Positions 16,073 to 23,771 of a stretch of DNA of 27,844 nt are shown piece by piece. The number at the start of each line of letters is the position of its first letter. The stretch's first letter is position 1. Under the pieces are notes generated by a model, which made no database searches, was not told where the DNA came from, and saw only the letters and a program-made list of their open reading frames with translations. The stretch comes from an uncultured cyanobacterium (GTDB lineage Bacteria > Cyanobacteriota > Cyanobacteriia > Phormidesmidales > Phormidesmidaceae). The stretch covers positions 1-27,844 of the forward strand of contig CALHGI010000278.1 in the NCBI GenBank assembly GCA_938029995.1, written 5' to 3'. The translations under genes and the position numbers were made by a program.

Positions 16073-16588
16073 ATGTTTAAAAAGTACATTTGGCTGGTGG
16101 TCGCGGCTGTTTTTCTGGTCGGCAACCTTTTTATAGGTAGCAACGCCATGGCGGCTGAGCTAGATGAGACAATCCGCACCATTCCCCTGAATGAACAGGG
16201 TGACACAGTAGTGCTTTCCCTAGAGCAGGTTTCTCAGGGGCGGAGACAATTTAACTACGCCTGCGCTACATGTCACGTGCAGGGTATTACTAAGACTAAT
16301 CCAAACGTTGGTTTAGAGCCTGAGGCACTAGCAGGGGCTTATCCTGATCGTAATAACTTGGAAGCTCTGGTTGATTATTTGAACAACCCAACTACGTATG
16401 ATGGGTTGACTGAGATTTCCGAGCTACATCCGAGTACTAAGAGTACTGATATTTTCCCTAAGATGCGGAGTCTAACGGATGATGACTTAACTGCTATCTC
16501 TGGTTATATCTTGCTGCAGCCCAAGGTTATGGGTGACATGTGGGGTGCGGGTAAGACTCGTTTCTCTGCCCCAGCTGTTTTTGACTAG
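16073..16588 (+). CDS. psbV: PsbV, photosystem II cytochrome c-550
   Basis: An extrinsic lumenal c-type cytochrome that stabilises the oxygen-evolving complex together with PsbO and PsbU. The 171-aa precursor has a signal peptide (hydrophobic core 6-22, SNAMA before AELDE), giving a mature protein of about 144 residues from Ala28. In mature numbering the heme is bound by Cys37, Cys40 and His41 (CATCH) with His92 as distal ligand (SELHPS), the same positions as in Thermosynechococcus. NPTTYDG and DIFPKMR are conserved. The C-terminus is odd: the usual ending of the form GGGK-x-YY is replaced by GAGKTRFSAPAVFD, about seven residues longer. The ATG has a strong Shine-Dalgarno. A terminator follows 50 nt downstream. 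No psbV2 or petJ follows. Confidence 0.96.
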   Translation: MFKKYIWLVVAAVFLVGNLFIGSNAMAAELDETIRTIPLNEQGDTVVLSLEQVSQGRRQFNYACATCHVQGITKTNPNVGLEPEALAGAYPDRNNLEALVDYLNNPTTYDGLTEISELHPSTKSTDIFPKMRSLTDDDLTAISGYILLQPKVMGDMWGAGKTRFSAPAVFD

Positions 16589-16641
16589 TGCTTGTTAATG
16601 TCCTTTTGACTTCGATGTAGGGCATTAGTGTAGATAACTCT

Positions 16642-16677
16642 AAAAAGGGGGAGGTTGATTTAACCTTCCCTTTTTTT
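16642..16677 (+). terminator. Intrinsic terminator of psbV
   Basis: A stem formed by AAAAAGGGGGAGGTT and AACCTTCCCTTTTTTT (one mismatch or bulge, 5-nt loop) ends in a run of seven T. It begins 53 nt after the psbV stop. The remaining 234 nt to the next gene hold no gene that I can support. Confidence 0.85.
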
Positions 16678-16911
16678 GTGAATAATCGTGGCCATTATGC
16701 TTTGGGGTACAAGTTGGCTCGCAAAGCGGGTTGTTGTCGATGTGCGGGATGCTGCGATCGGTTGGTGACGCAGGCAATCAGGACTATCTAGGGGTAACCA
16801 TCCCCAGCATTAGACAGCACCAGAAGTTTAAATCACTGTTGTGATCGGTCTTGGGAATAGGATTGTGCCCACCGATTGCGCTAGTTTAGATAGGCGGTGT
16901 AATGGAACACT

Positions 16912-18030
16912 ATGGTGAAGCGGCGCACAGTATTGTGGGGATTGTTAGGGGTTGCGATCGCAAGTTGCCGTCCCAGTTCATCGTTCCCCTTACGGGTAAA
17001 ACTGCTGGCTCGTTCGGTCCCGTCTCAAGTTTTAAAGGCCTTTAACCGACAAACTCCAGCCCAGTTTGATCCAGCCTCAACCTTGGCCGATATTTATCAG
17101 CAGTTGCAGCGTTGGCAGTCACCCCTACCCATTACCCAGCCCCTGTGGCGTCGCCTACTTCCCATCGCAGGTCCCAAGACCGAAGACACAAATATTCAGA
17201 CGGTCGATACGCATCTCGTCACCCTCAGCGATCCGTGGTTAGACCATGCTATTCGTCACCAGTTAATTCAACCCTTACCGGCATTATCTTTCGTCGATAT
17301 GCTGCCCGAGACCTGGCAAAGCCTGCTACGGCGCGATCAGGACGGACAATCAGAGCTATGGGCCGTTCCCTATCGTGTGCAGGGACTGATGATTGCCTAT
17401 CAAAAGCCCATGTTCAAAGCCAGTACTAAGGCCATTACCAAATGGGCAGATCTATGGCGTCCAGAGTTGGCCGGACGGATTGCCATGCCCAATCAACCTC
17501 GGTTAGTGGCGTCCATAGTGCTCAAAGCCCTAGGATATTCTGCCAATGATGAAGCAGCCTTAGCCCAAGACGACGTGCAAGAACAACTGTCAGCCCTATA
17601 TCGCCAAGTGCGGGTGTTCGATTCCGAAGACCATCTCAAAGCATTGGTGAATGAAGACGTTTGGCTAGCCGTGGGATGGAGTGGTGATATCTTGGCCACC
17701 CTCGTTCGGTACCGCAAACTGGGTATGGTCCATCCTCAAGAAGGGACCGTTTTAACGACCGATCTCTGGGTTGCTCCAGCCAATGCTGATTTCACGGACG
17801 CAACCCAAGCGTGGATGGAATTTTGTTGGGAGCCTGCAATGGCAACTCAAATTTCTGTTTCCACCTATGGATTATCGCCATTATTTTTCCTGCCTGGATC
17901 AACAGTGCCAGAGCAGCTGCCCCAGGAAACCGCCCTGATGCCAGACCACAGTGAAGTGCTCCTACCCTTATCTAACCGTGGTCAGACTCTTCTCTCTGAC
18001 CTGTTTAACGTTGACCTCCTCCCCGAATAG
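16912..18030 (+). CDS. Polyamine-type ABC solute-binding lipoprotein
   Basis: A 372-residue extracytoplasmic binding protein of the PotD/iron-type (SBP_bac) class. The N-terminus MVKRRTVLWGLLGVAIASC has a twin-arginine-like pair (residues 4-5) and a lipobox ending at Cys19, so it is probably a lipoprotein, perhaps Tat-exported. Further on, VDTHLVTLSDPWLDHAIRHQ, WAVPYRVQGLMIAYQK and WADLWRPELAGRIAMPNQPR follow the two-lobe pattern of putrescine/spermidine-binding proteins. No permease or ATPase gene is adjacent, so it is an orphan subunit or acts in sensing. Ligand is unknown. The last 26 bp overlap the 3' end of the convergent gene. It contains a HIP1 site at 16954. Confidence 0.8.
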   Translation: MVKRRTVLWGLLGVAIASCRPSSSFPLRVKLLARSVPSQVLKAFNRQTPAQFDPASTLADIYQQLQRWQSPLPITQPLWRRLLPIAGPKTEDTNIQTVDTHLVTLSDPWLDHAIRHQLIQPLPALSFVDMLPETWQSLLRRDQDGQSELWAVPYRVQGLMIAYQKPMFKASTKAITKWADLWRPELAGRIAMPNQPRLVASIVLKALGYSANDEAALAQDDVQEQLSALYRQVRVFDSEDHLKALVNEDVWLAVGWSGDILATLVRYRKLGMVHPQEGTVLTTDLWVAPANADFTDATQAWMEFCWEPAMATQISVSTYGLSPLFFLPGSTVPEQLPQETALMPDHSEVLLPLSNRGQTLLSDLFNVDLLPE

Positions 18031-18577
18031 CCCCCTGACCAAAGTAATCTAGTTCCACCAAGCAGGGTTGGGACACTGATGGAGGGCTGGCTATTTCCGT
18101 GGCGTTGTCTGTCTGTCTGTTGATGACAGCTGTAAAGTCACAGACATGGAGCCCAATTAAACGCTCTCCTGTAAAGATCCGCAGCTGATAACCATAGGAT
18201 TTGGCACTTTCACCAAACTGAGTGATAAATGCATACTGCTGTAAGTAGCTCAGTAGGGGCCATATTTGACCATTCACAACCACATCCACATGGCTAGGAT
18301 TCATCGGATCGTTATAAGCTCGCCAACTATCAATTAACCGCAGGCTTTTGACGGCTTCCCCTTGCTGCCGTTGCTGCCACCATAGACTAGGCATGGTAAA
18401 TCGTTCTGCGGAAGGTGTCGCATCGCTAGCTATGGCCGGTACATCATCCATGATGGGCCGTTGGCCATTAATCTCGCGCAGCGTATCTGACTGCTCAACC
18501 AATGACGACTGGGCGGGATGGGCTGACCCTAAGAACATGAGTGCTGCTGGAAGGACTGACCATGGCGAAAATTTCAT
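18005..18577 (-). CDS. Secreted unknown protein (190 aa)
   Basis: A 190-residue protein with a signal peptide (hydrophobic core about 6-19, then SAHPAQSS). The mature part has a compact segment at about 62-150 (FTMPSLWWQQRQQGEAVKSL, VDVVVNGQIWPLLSYLQQY, LRIFTGERLIGLHVCDF) and ends in a Gly/Arg-rich tail. Two cysteines (in HVCDF and QPCLV) could form one disulfide. I do not recognise the family. A TGTC tetranucleotide repeat (18106-18120) sits in the coding region. It is convergent with, and overlaps, the binding-protein gene, and it reads in the same direction as the radical SAM gene 67 nt upstream. Confidence 0.65.
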   Translation of the reverse strand: MKFSPWSVLPAALMFLGSAHPAQSSLVEQSDTLREINGQRPIMDDVPAIASDATPSAERFTMPSLWWQQRQQGEAVKSLRLIDSWRAYNDPMNPSHVDVVVNGQIWPLLSYLQQYAFITQFGESAKSYGYQLRIFTGERLIGLHVCDFTAVINRQTDNATEIASPPSVSQPCLVELDYFGQGAIRGGGQR

Positions 18578-18643
18578 CGTGAGTTATGGCTGTTGAGTCA
18601 TCGCTGTTTCTTCGTGTCTGGGCCACCCTGCAATGCTAGGAAG

Positions 18644-21364
18644 CTACTTTAAGATCAGTCGCTGACGGTGTACATGGCCGAGGTGTAATGGAATAGGGTT
18701 GTCATGCTGCCGCTCTAGCATGCGGACTAATTGTTCGGGACGTAGCATATTGCCATCATTACGGCAGCTGCCCACATAGCGAATGACGATATTGCCCCGG
18801 GTGGAAAGATGATGGATCACGCTGGAGGGCAAAAAGCTGGGTAAATTTTTGACTATCTCTAACGTGTGTAAGCGCTCCCTCAAGTTAATTTGCTTAACTT
18901 TGCCGGATTTTGTGGTGTGGGTATCGATGATTTCATCCGTCGCGATAATTTGATCAATCCACTGCTGCCAGACCATAGGAGCCTGCTCCTGCTCATCCAT
19001 GATGGCTAAGAGATAATCGGCCTGTGTAAGTGCTTTGGTGGCAGACGGAGCTTTGATGTCGACCGTTTGCACCCCATAAATGGGTAAGCGGTCACACAGC
19101 TGATCCTGCAAACGCTGTCTAAAATCAGTCTCATCCATCTGCTCAGTCAGTTCAAAGTCAACCACCTCTCCAGTGCTAGTGGCTCCGAGGGATAGGGCAT
19201 TGGCTGGAGCAATGCGTGGACCTGGATGGAACCCCCCCGTAAATGAAATCGGTAGGGCAGCCCGTCTCACCGCACGGTCCAGCATTCTAGCCAGATCTAA
19301 GTGGCCAATTAAGGCCATATCCCCCAATTTACCGAGGGTGATCCGTAGCCGTTGGATGCGCTCAGATTTTGGCTTGCCATGGCCTTCAAAAGATGGAATG
19401 GGGAGGGGGGGGACGACAATGTTGTGGCCAAAGTCAGTACCGCAAACCCCGCAGTGGGAGCAGCCTTCAAAGGAGCAATCCGGTACGATAGCGGCTTCTA
19501 AGGCCCGTTTTAAGTCTTCTTTGAGCCAAGTTTTATCAATCCCCGTGTCGATGTGGTCCCAAGGTAAGGGGGCATCCATGACCGCTTTCCATTGGTCTAT
19601 GGAATTTTCGGGGGCTGCCGGTTCGTTGGGCGTTTGCGTGGTGGACTCTTGCTCGGTGGGACGCGGGGGGATGACAGACTCATCTAGATTCCATTCCCCT
19701 TGAGCGACCTGACGATATTTCCAGGTCAGTCCGGCGTCATCAATGGCTTGGGTCCAGGCTGTAAAGGCTCGTTCTAGACTTTCCCACCAGGCATCCATCC
19801 CTGCCCCGAGTTCCCAGGCGCGTCTCACCACGGCGGACAGGCGTCGATCGCCCCGCCCGACAAAGTCTTCCATGGCTGAAATCCTGACATCCGTGAAGTT
19901 AACTTTCACTCCACGGATGGAGCGAAAGACCTCTTTCAGCATGGTTTGCTTGCGTTCAAACTCGCTGGTGGAGACAGAGTGCCATTGAAATGGTGTGTGG
20001 GGTTTGGGGGTAAAGTTTGAGACCGTAATATTGAAATTCAGGGAACGTCGACCCTTAATGCGACATTCCCGGCGTAGCCACTGGACTGTTTCTGCAATTC
20101 CTAAGACGTCGACGTCAGTTTCCCCTGGCAGCCCAATCATGAAGTAGAGTTTGACCTTATCCCAGCCCTGTTCGTGGGCAGTTTTCACTCCCCTTAGTAG
20201 CTCTTCATTGGTTAGACCCTTGTTGATGATGTCCCGCATGCGCTGGGTGCCTGCCTCTGGGGCAAAGGTGAGGCCAGTTTTGCGCGTACCGCCAATGATG
20301 TGGGCAATATTTTCATCAAAGCGGTCCACTCGTTGGCTCGGTAGCGATAGGGAGACATTGTCGTGTTTGAGCCGGTTTTTGACTTCAACGCCTACTGCTG
20401 GGAGGGCTAAGTAGTCGGAACAGCTGAGGGATAGTAGGGAGAATTCGTTGTAACCTGTTGCGCGCATACCACGCTCAATGGTGTCGACAACTTCTTCAGG
20501 GGCGACATCTCGGGCTGGTCGGGTCAACATGCCGGGCTGGCAAAATCGGCAGCCTCGGGTGCAGCCGCGACGAATTTCTATGGTGAGGCGATCATGGACG
20601 GTTTGTACATGGGGAACTAAGCCAATGGAATAGTCGGGGATGGGGGTGGCGACCCGGCGAAGAATGCGTGGGGGAACATTGTCTCGATTGGGGTGTACCG
20701 ACCCATCGTCGGCCATGTCATAGAATTGGGGCACGTAAACGCCAGGGACTTGAGCCAGGTCCAGCAAAATGTCTTGGCGACTCATGCCTGCGGCTTTGCC
20801 TTCTTCAAGCACCAGGCCAATTTCTGGTAAAAGTTCCTCGCCGTCCCCGAGGGCAATAAAGTCGAAAAAGTCGGCGTAGGGTTCTGGGTTTGAGGTGGCA
20901 GTTTGGCCACCGGCAAAAATGATCGGCCAGCTAGATTCTGTCCAGGGGCCCTTGCTGTTGCGCTCTTGCCAGGTGAGGGGAACCCCGGCTAGGGTGAGCA
21001 TCTCTAATATGTTGGTTGCCCCTAGTTCGTAACTTAGGCTGAAGCCTAAAATATCGAAATCGATCAGATTACGGCGGGACTCAACGGCGAAGAGTGGGGT
21101 ATGGCTTTCGGTGAGCTTTTGGGCTAAGTCTGGCCCGGGAAGATAGGCGCGATCGCAAAGTTGCCGAGGTTGCTGATTGATAATGCTGTAAAGAATAATA
21201 TGCCCGAGGTTAGATGCCCCGACTTCATATATTTCTGGGTAGGTCAGTACCCAACGAATCGTGGCTGATTCCCAAGGCTTATGGACAGCCCCTAATTCGT
21301 TCCCCAAATAGCGAGCAGGGCGGGTAATATCTGGGGTAATCAGTTGGTCTACAGCAATAGCCAC
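18644..21364 (-). CDS. B12-binding-like radical SAM protein with C-terminal DUF2344
   Basis: A 906-residue fusion of the TIGR03960 and TIGR03936 families. Residues about 40-235 are a degenerate B12-binding-like region. The radical SAM core (about 255-500) carries the 4Fe-4S motif Cys268-x3-Cys272-x2-Cys275 (RRGCTRGCRFCQPG). A Cys-rich joint near 640 (DCSFEGCSHCGVCG) precedes the DUF2344 domain (about 680-900: RLRITLGKLGDMALIGHLDL, then FTGGFHPGPRI). The reaction catalysed is not established. The family is conserved in cyanobacteria and in other phyla, often near rne and ribosomal genes, but here no such genes adjoin. The start is GTG at 21364, which fits the usual N-terminus of homologues. 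It contains a HIP1 site at 21149. Confidence 0.88.
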   Translation of the reverse strand: MAIAVDQLITPDITRPARYLGNELGAVHKPWESATIRWVLTYPEIYEVGASNLGHIILYSIINQQPRQLCDRAYLPGPDLAQKLTESHTPLFAVESRRNLIDFDILGFSLSYELGATNILEMLTLAGVPLTWQERNSKGPWTESSWPIIFAGGQTATSNPEPYADFFDFIALGDGEELLPEIGLVLEEGKAAGMSRQDILLDLAQVPGVYVPQFYDMADDGSVHPNRDNVPPRILRRVATPIPDYSIGLVPHVQTVHDRLTIEIRRGCTRGCRFCQPGMLTRPARDVAPEEVVDTIERGMRATGYNEFSLLSLSCSDYLALPAVGVEVKNRLKHDNVSLSLPSQRVDRFDENIAHIIGGTRKTGLTFAPEAGTQRMRDIINKGLTNEELLRGVKTAHEQGWDKVKLYFMIGLPGETDVDVLGIAETVQWLRRECRIKGRRSLNFNITVSNFTPKPHTPFQWHSVSTSEFERKQTMLKEVFRSIRGVKVNFTDVRISAMEDFVGRGDRRLSAVVRRAWELGAGMDAWWESLERAFTAWTQAIDDAGLTWKYRQVAQGEWNLDESVIPPRPTEQESTTQTPNEPAAPENSIDQWKAVMDAPLPWDHIDTGIDKTWLKEDLKRALEAAIVPDCSFEGCSHCGVCGTDFGHNIVVPPLPIPSFEGHGKPKSERIQRLRITLGKLGDMALIGHLDLARMLDRAVRRAALPISFTGGFHPGPRIAPANALSLGATSTGEVVDFELTEQMDETDFRQRLQDQLCDRLPIYGVQTVDIKAPSATKALTQADYLLAIMDEQEQAPMVWQQWIDQIIATDEIIDTHTTKSGKVKQINLRERLHTLEIVKNLPSFLPSSVIHHLSTRGNIVIRYVGSCRNDGNMLRPEQLVRMLERQHDNPIPLHLGHVHRQRLILK

Positions 21365-21473
21365 GGCAAGGAAAAAGCAACTCAGACATAAACTATAGCT
21401 GATTCTCAGAGCTCGGCTTCTGCCTTTACGGTAGGAATAGAGTCAGTCCGCGACACTATTCTGTTTAAGCGTA

Positions 21474-21518
21474 AAACCTGAACGAAGTGAACTGTATTTG
21501 TTCAACTCGTTCAGGTTT
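21474..21518. terminator. Long perfect-arm hairpin, terminator of the STAS gene
   Basis: AAACCTGAACGA (21474-21485) pairs perfectly with TCGTTCAGGTTT (21507-21518). An inner TGAAC/GTTCA extension closes a small loop, and TTTT follows on the minus strand. It lies about 96 nt past the STAS gene stop. It may also block read-through into the radical SAM gene. Confidence 0.7.
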
Positions 21519-21613
21519 CATTGTTCTTGGGCTTAGTCGGGGGTTAACCCAACATGCTAGTAAAACAGTAGTTTGCTGAGTATTTAGGGAACTCTAATGC
21601 CCATAGGTACTAA

Positions 21614-21934
21614 CTAGGCAGCCTGTAACTGTTGGCGATCAACCATGGAGACGGCCCGATCTAGTTGGGCGAGTTCAAACACAATGCGCACTGGGGGAGC
21701 GACATCACATAAACTGAGCCGCTTACAATGACGCTTGGCCGTATCGTAGCCAGCCAGCAACGCAACGAGTCCAGAATTATCGACACTATCTACAGCTGCC
21801 ATGTCGATGGTTACCTCACTGGCTGTGTCAGAGGTAATAGCTGTTAGCATTTCCGCTTTAAACGCGTCAGCGGTTGCAGCTGTTAAAGCGCCTGCAGGTC
21901 GCACAACCTTCACTGATGTTTCAACACTACTCAT
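21614..21934 (-). CDS. STAS-domain protein (anti-sigma factor antagonist-like)
   Basis: A 106-residue single STAS domain. Residues 41-57 (VTIDMAAVDSVDNSGLV) match the SpoIIAA/RsbV signature, and Ser54 in DNSGL is at the position phosphorylated by the cognate anti-sigma kinase in that family. Such proteins switch partners by phosphorylation to control sigma factors or other effectors, in the cytoplasm. No kinase or PP2C phosphatase gene is adjacent, so partners are elsewhere. The ATG at 21934 has AGGAGA 6 nt upstream. A strong hairpin terminator follows, so the gene appears monocistronic. Its relation to the ECF-like sigma factor of this window is unknown. Confidence 0.88.
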   Translation of the reverse strand: MSSVETSVKVVRPAGALTAATADAFKAEMLTAITSDTASEVTIDMAAVDSVDNSGLVALLAGYDTAKRHCKRLSLCDVAPPVRIVFELAQLDRAVSMVDRQQLQAA

Positions 21935-22296
21935 ATGATTTCTCCTATTAGTTAGTTTGATTAGATTGAAATTGGTGTCGGATTAGGACCTTTTCATATG
22001 TTCTCGAAGCTAACTTGATGAATCGCAGCTTGCCCACGTGCCCGATGTCTATTTTTGGAATCTTAATGTCCGGACCGATTGTTTGAAGTTTCCAGAAAGT
22101 CTTTTTGTTTAACGGTAACTATTGCTACACCCTTTATGGGGATGTGGTTTGCCTGCGGTTTTTGGTGATACGGATCACTGAGGTTGCCAACTCCAGAAGT
22201 TTCACTTGATATAACCCCAATTAGTTCGGACCCTATTCCAGATCAGTAAGGGTCCATGGGATGTAAACAACAATTCAAAGCCTGCTAGGAGCCACC
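21935..22296. other. Divergent intergenic region between the STAS gene and a small gene
   Basis: 362 nt with no open frame of note. It must contain promoters for both flanking divergent genes. One GTA-N8-TAC element (22115-22128) matches the NtcA core, but no TAN3T box lies 22-24 nt away on either side. AGGAG at 22287-22291 serves the gene at 22297. Confidence 0.5.
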
Positions 22297-22491
22297 ATGC
22301 ACTCGTTTGCCATTCGTCATTTAGTTGAGAAAGCGCTGTATACCAAGCAGCTAACGCCCGATATTGAAGAGCAAATTAATTCCGAACTGTCGCGACTAGG
22401 CTACATCTCGGAGGTTGACTATGAAGCTCTTGAGCTCCTCATGAGTGAAATGGATGAGGGCCGGATTAAACTAGTCCCTTCTATTCGCTAA
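22297..22491 (+). CDS. Small acidic unknown protein (64 aa)
   Basis: A 64-residue, mostly helical protein (HLVEKALYTKQLTPDIEEQI, then SELSRLGYISEVDYEALELL). Charge is clearly acidic, and the spacing of hydrophobic residues suggests a helical hairpin. The ATG at 22297 has AGGAG 5 nt upstream, which supports expression. I do not recognise a named family, although it looks like the small conserved proteins found across cyanobacteria. It is divergent from the STAS gene and convergent with the gene at 22592. Confidence 0.65.
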   Translation: MHSFAIRHLVEKALYTKQLTPDIEEQINSELSRLGYISEVDYEALELLMSEMDEGRIKLVPSIR

Positions 22492-22591
22492 CTATTCCCT
22501 AAGGTGATTACCTAATTTATTAACGAATAAAGAACTGATATCTGTTCCAGTGGCTACTTACTTGTCGAACAAACAAACTTATTTGTAACTT

Positions 22592-23023
22592 TTATCGGAT
22601 TGCAACCAACTTGGGTGATGACTGCGATGCGTCATCTTCAGAGTTGCTCTTGCTCCAGCAATTGTGCAGGAAATGTTGAAAGCGCTGCTTTGCCAGTTCT
22701 TCTGGTCCACTATCGTCCGCGATACGTAGGTGAAATAGCAGGGCAAAAAAGTCAGTGTCAAAGGCTAGCTTGAATTTGTCAAGCGGCCAGACAAGATCGG
22801 GTGCAGTTTTGAGATCATAAAGATCTAGGCTGCATGTTTCAGGGTCGGTAGCCGCTGCTGCAATCATCCTCTGCTGCTGTTGCGAGCCGTGGGGGAGATG
22901 ACATACCAGCATGAGGGGGCGACACCAGAGACGCACGGAGCCAGCTGGTTGGATCGCTTCAGCGTAAAGACGTTGGTCTAAACATTCTAAATAGACAATC
23001 TGTCCAGGGTTTATGTTATCCAT
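22592..23023 (-). CDS. Unknown protein (143 aa)
   Basis: A 143-residue soluble protein from ATG 23023 (MDNINPGQIVYLECLDQRLY). A TTG at 23047 would add eight residues, and neither start has a Shine-Dalgarno. The N-terminal half is strand-rich (GQIVYLECLDQRLYAEAIQ, VRLWCRPLMLVCH), the centre has LDLYDLKTAPDLVWPLDKFK, and the C-terminus is polar and Ser-rich. It has no signal peptide, membrane segment or motif known to me. The pattern suggests a small beta domain. It is convergent with the 64-aa gene. Confidence 0.6.
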   Translation of the reverse strand: MDNINPGQIVYLECLDQRLYAEAIQPAGSVRLWCRPLMLVCHLPHGSQQQQRMIAAAATDPETCSLDLYDLKTAPDLVWPLDKFKLAFDTDFFALLFHLRIADDSGPEELAKQRFQHFLHNCWSKSNSEDDASQSSPKLVAIR

Positions 23024-23411
23024 TTTAAAAAATAATTTTCTACTCAAATGAATTGAATGGAAGATACACGCGGAAGCATGGGTGGGTTTATGTCCTTAAG
23101 CCATTTGTCCCCAGGGGATAGGCAGTGATTAAGCTACTTTTTGTATGGTTTAAGGTGCAAAAATTCAAATTTTGTTAAATTATTTAATAAATTACCATTA
23201 ACTTTGGTTCGAAGCATGGGCTCAAGGTACTTATTTATTGATTCTTGAGCTTGCTCAAAATATTGTTTCTGTGCAATCCCTTGTCCAATATTCGTTTAAG
23301 GCTTGAAGCGCTGGATTTTAGATAAGTTCTGGTTAAAATTAAAAGCGGTGTGGAATGGGTGCCTTGTTTCTGGCAGATGTCCTTCCACAGTAAATTTTTT
23401 GGATTGAATGG
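23024..23411. other. AT-rich intergenic region before clpS
   Basis: 388 nt, distinctly more AT-rich than the rest of the window. It contains an imperfect palindrome near 23158-23174 (CAAAAATTCAAATTTTG) and a CTCAAG...CTTGAG inverted repeat near 23221-23249. No gene is supported. Promoters for the two divergent flanking genes should lie here. Confidence 0.45.
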
Positions 23412-23714
23412 ATGATAAAGGCCATGGTGTCTACCGGGACCATTGAAAAAAAGGTTACGTCCAGTAAGCGGAAACATGCTCCTCGCTATCGTGTGTTGTT
23501 GCATAACGATGATTTCAATCCCATGGAGTATGTTGTGGAGTCGTTGGTGACAACGGTGCCTAGTCTCTCTGTGCCCCAAGCTGTCGATATTATGATGCAG
23601 GCACACAATGCTGGAGTTGGCTTGGTGATCGTCTGTGAGTTAGAGCATGCTGAGTTTTACAGTGAAATGCTGGGCTCTAAGGGCCTTACCAGTACCATTG
23701 AGCCTGATGAATAA
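23412..23714 (+). CDS. clpS: ClpS, adaptor of the ClpAP/ClpCP protease
   Basis: A 100-residue adaptor that binds N-degron substrates and hands them to the Clp AAA+ unfoldase (ClpC in cyanobacteria). The fold core begins at PRYRVLLHNDDFNPMEYVV (residues 24-42) with the conserved HNDD (31-34), which contacts the substrate N-terminus. It continues with QAVDIMMQAHNAGVGLVIVC and ends with STIEPDE, typical of cyanobacterial ClpS1. The first ATG is at 23412, and ATG 23424 (MVSTGTIEKK) is an equally plausible start by comparison with homologues. A CPBP protease gene follows 39-57 nt downstream, and the two may be co-transcribed. Confidence 0.94.
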   Translation: MIKAMVSTGTIEKKVTSSKRKHAPRYRVLLHNDDFNPMEYVVESLVTTVPSLSVPQAVDIMMQAHNAGVGLVIVCELEHAEFYSEMLGSKGLTSTIEPDE

Positions 23715-23771
23715 AACGCTACATAGCCTGGTGATGATGGTTGCTGAAGATAGTTGTCTCGTTGGTCCCTG

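Noticed and set aside
18106..18120. TGTC tetranucleotide repeat in the secreted unknown gene
   Set aside because: Fewer than four full units is too short to suggest phase variation.
22115..22128. GTA-N8-TAC, a perfect NtcA core, in the region upstream of the STAS gene
   Set aside because: About seven such matches are expected by chance in 27.8 kb, and no TAN3T -10 box lies at the 22-24 nt spacing on either strand.
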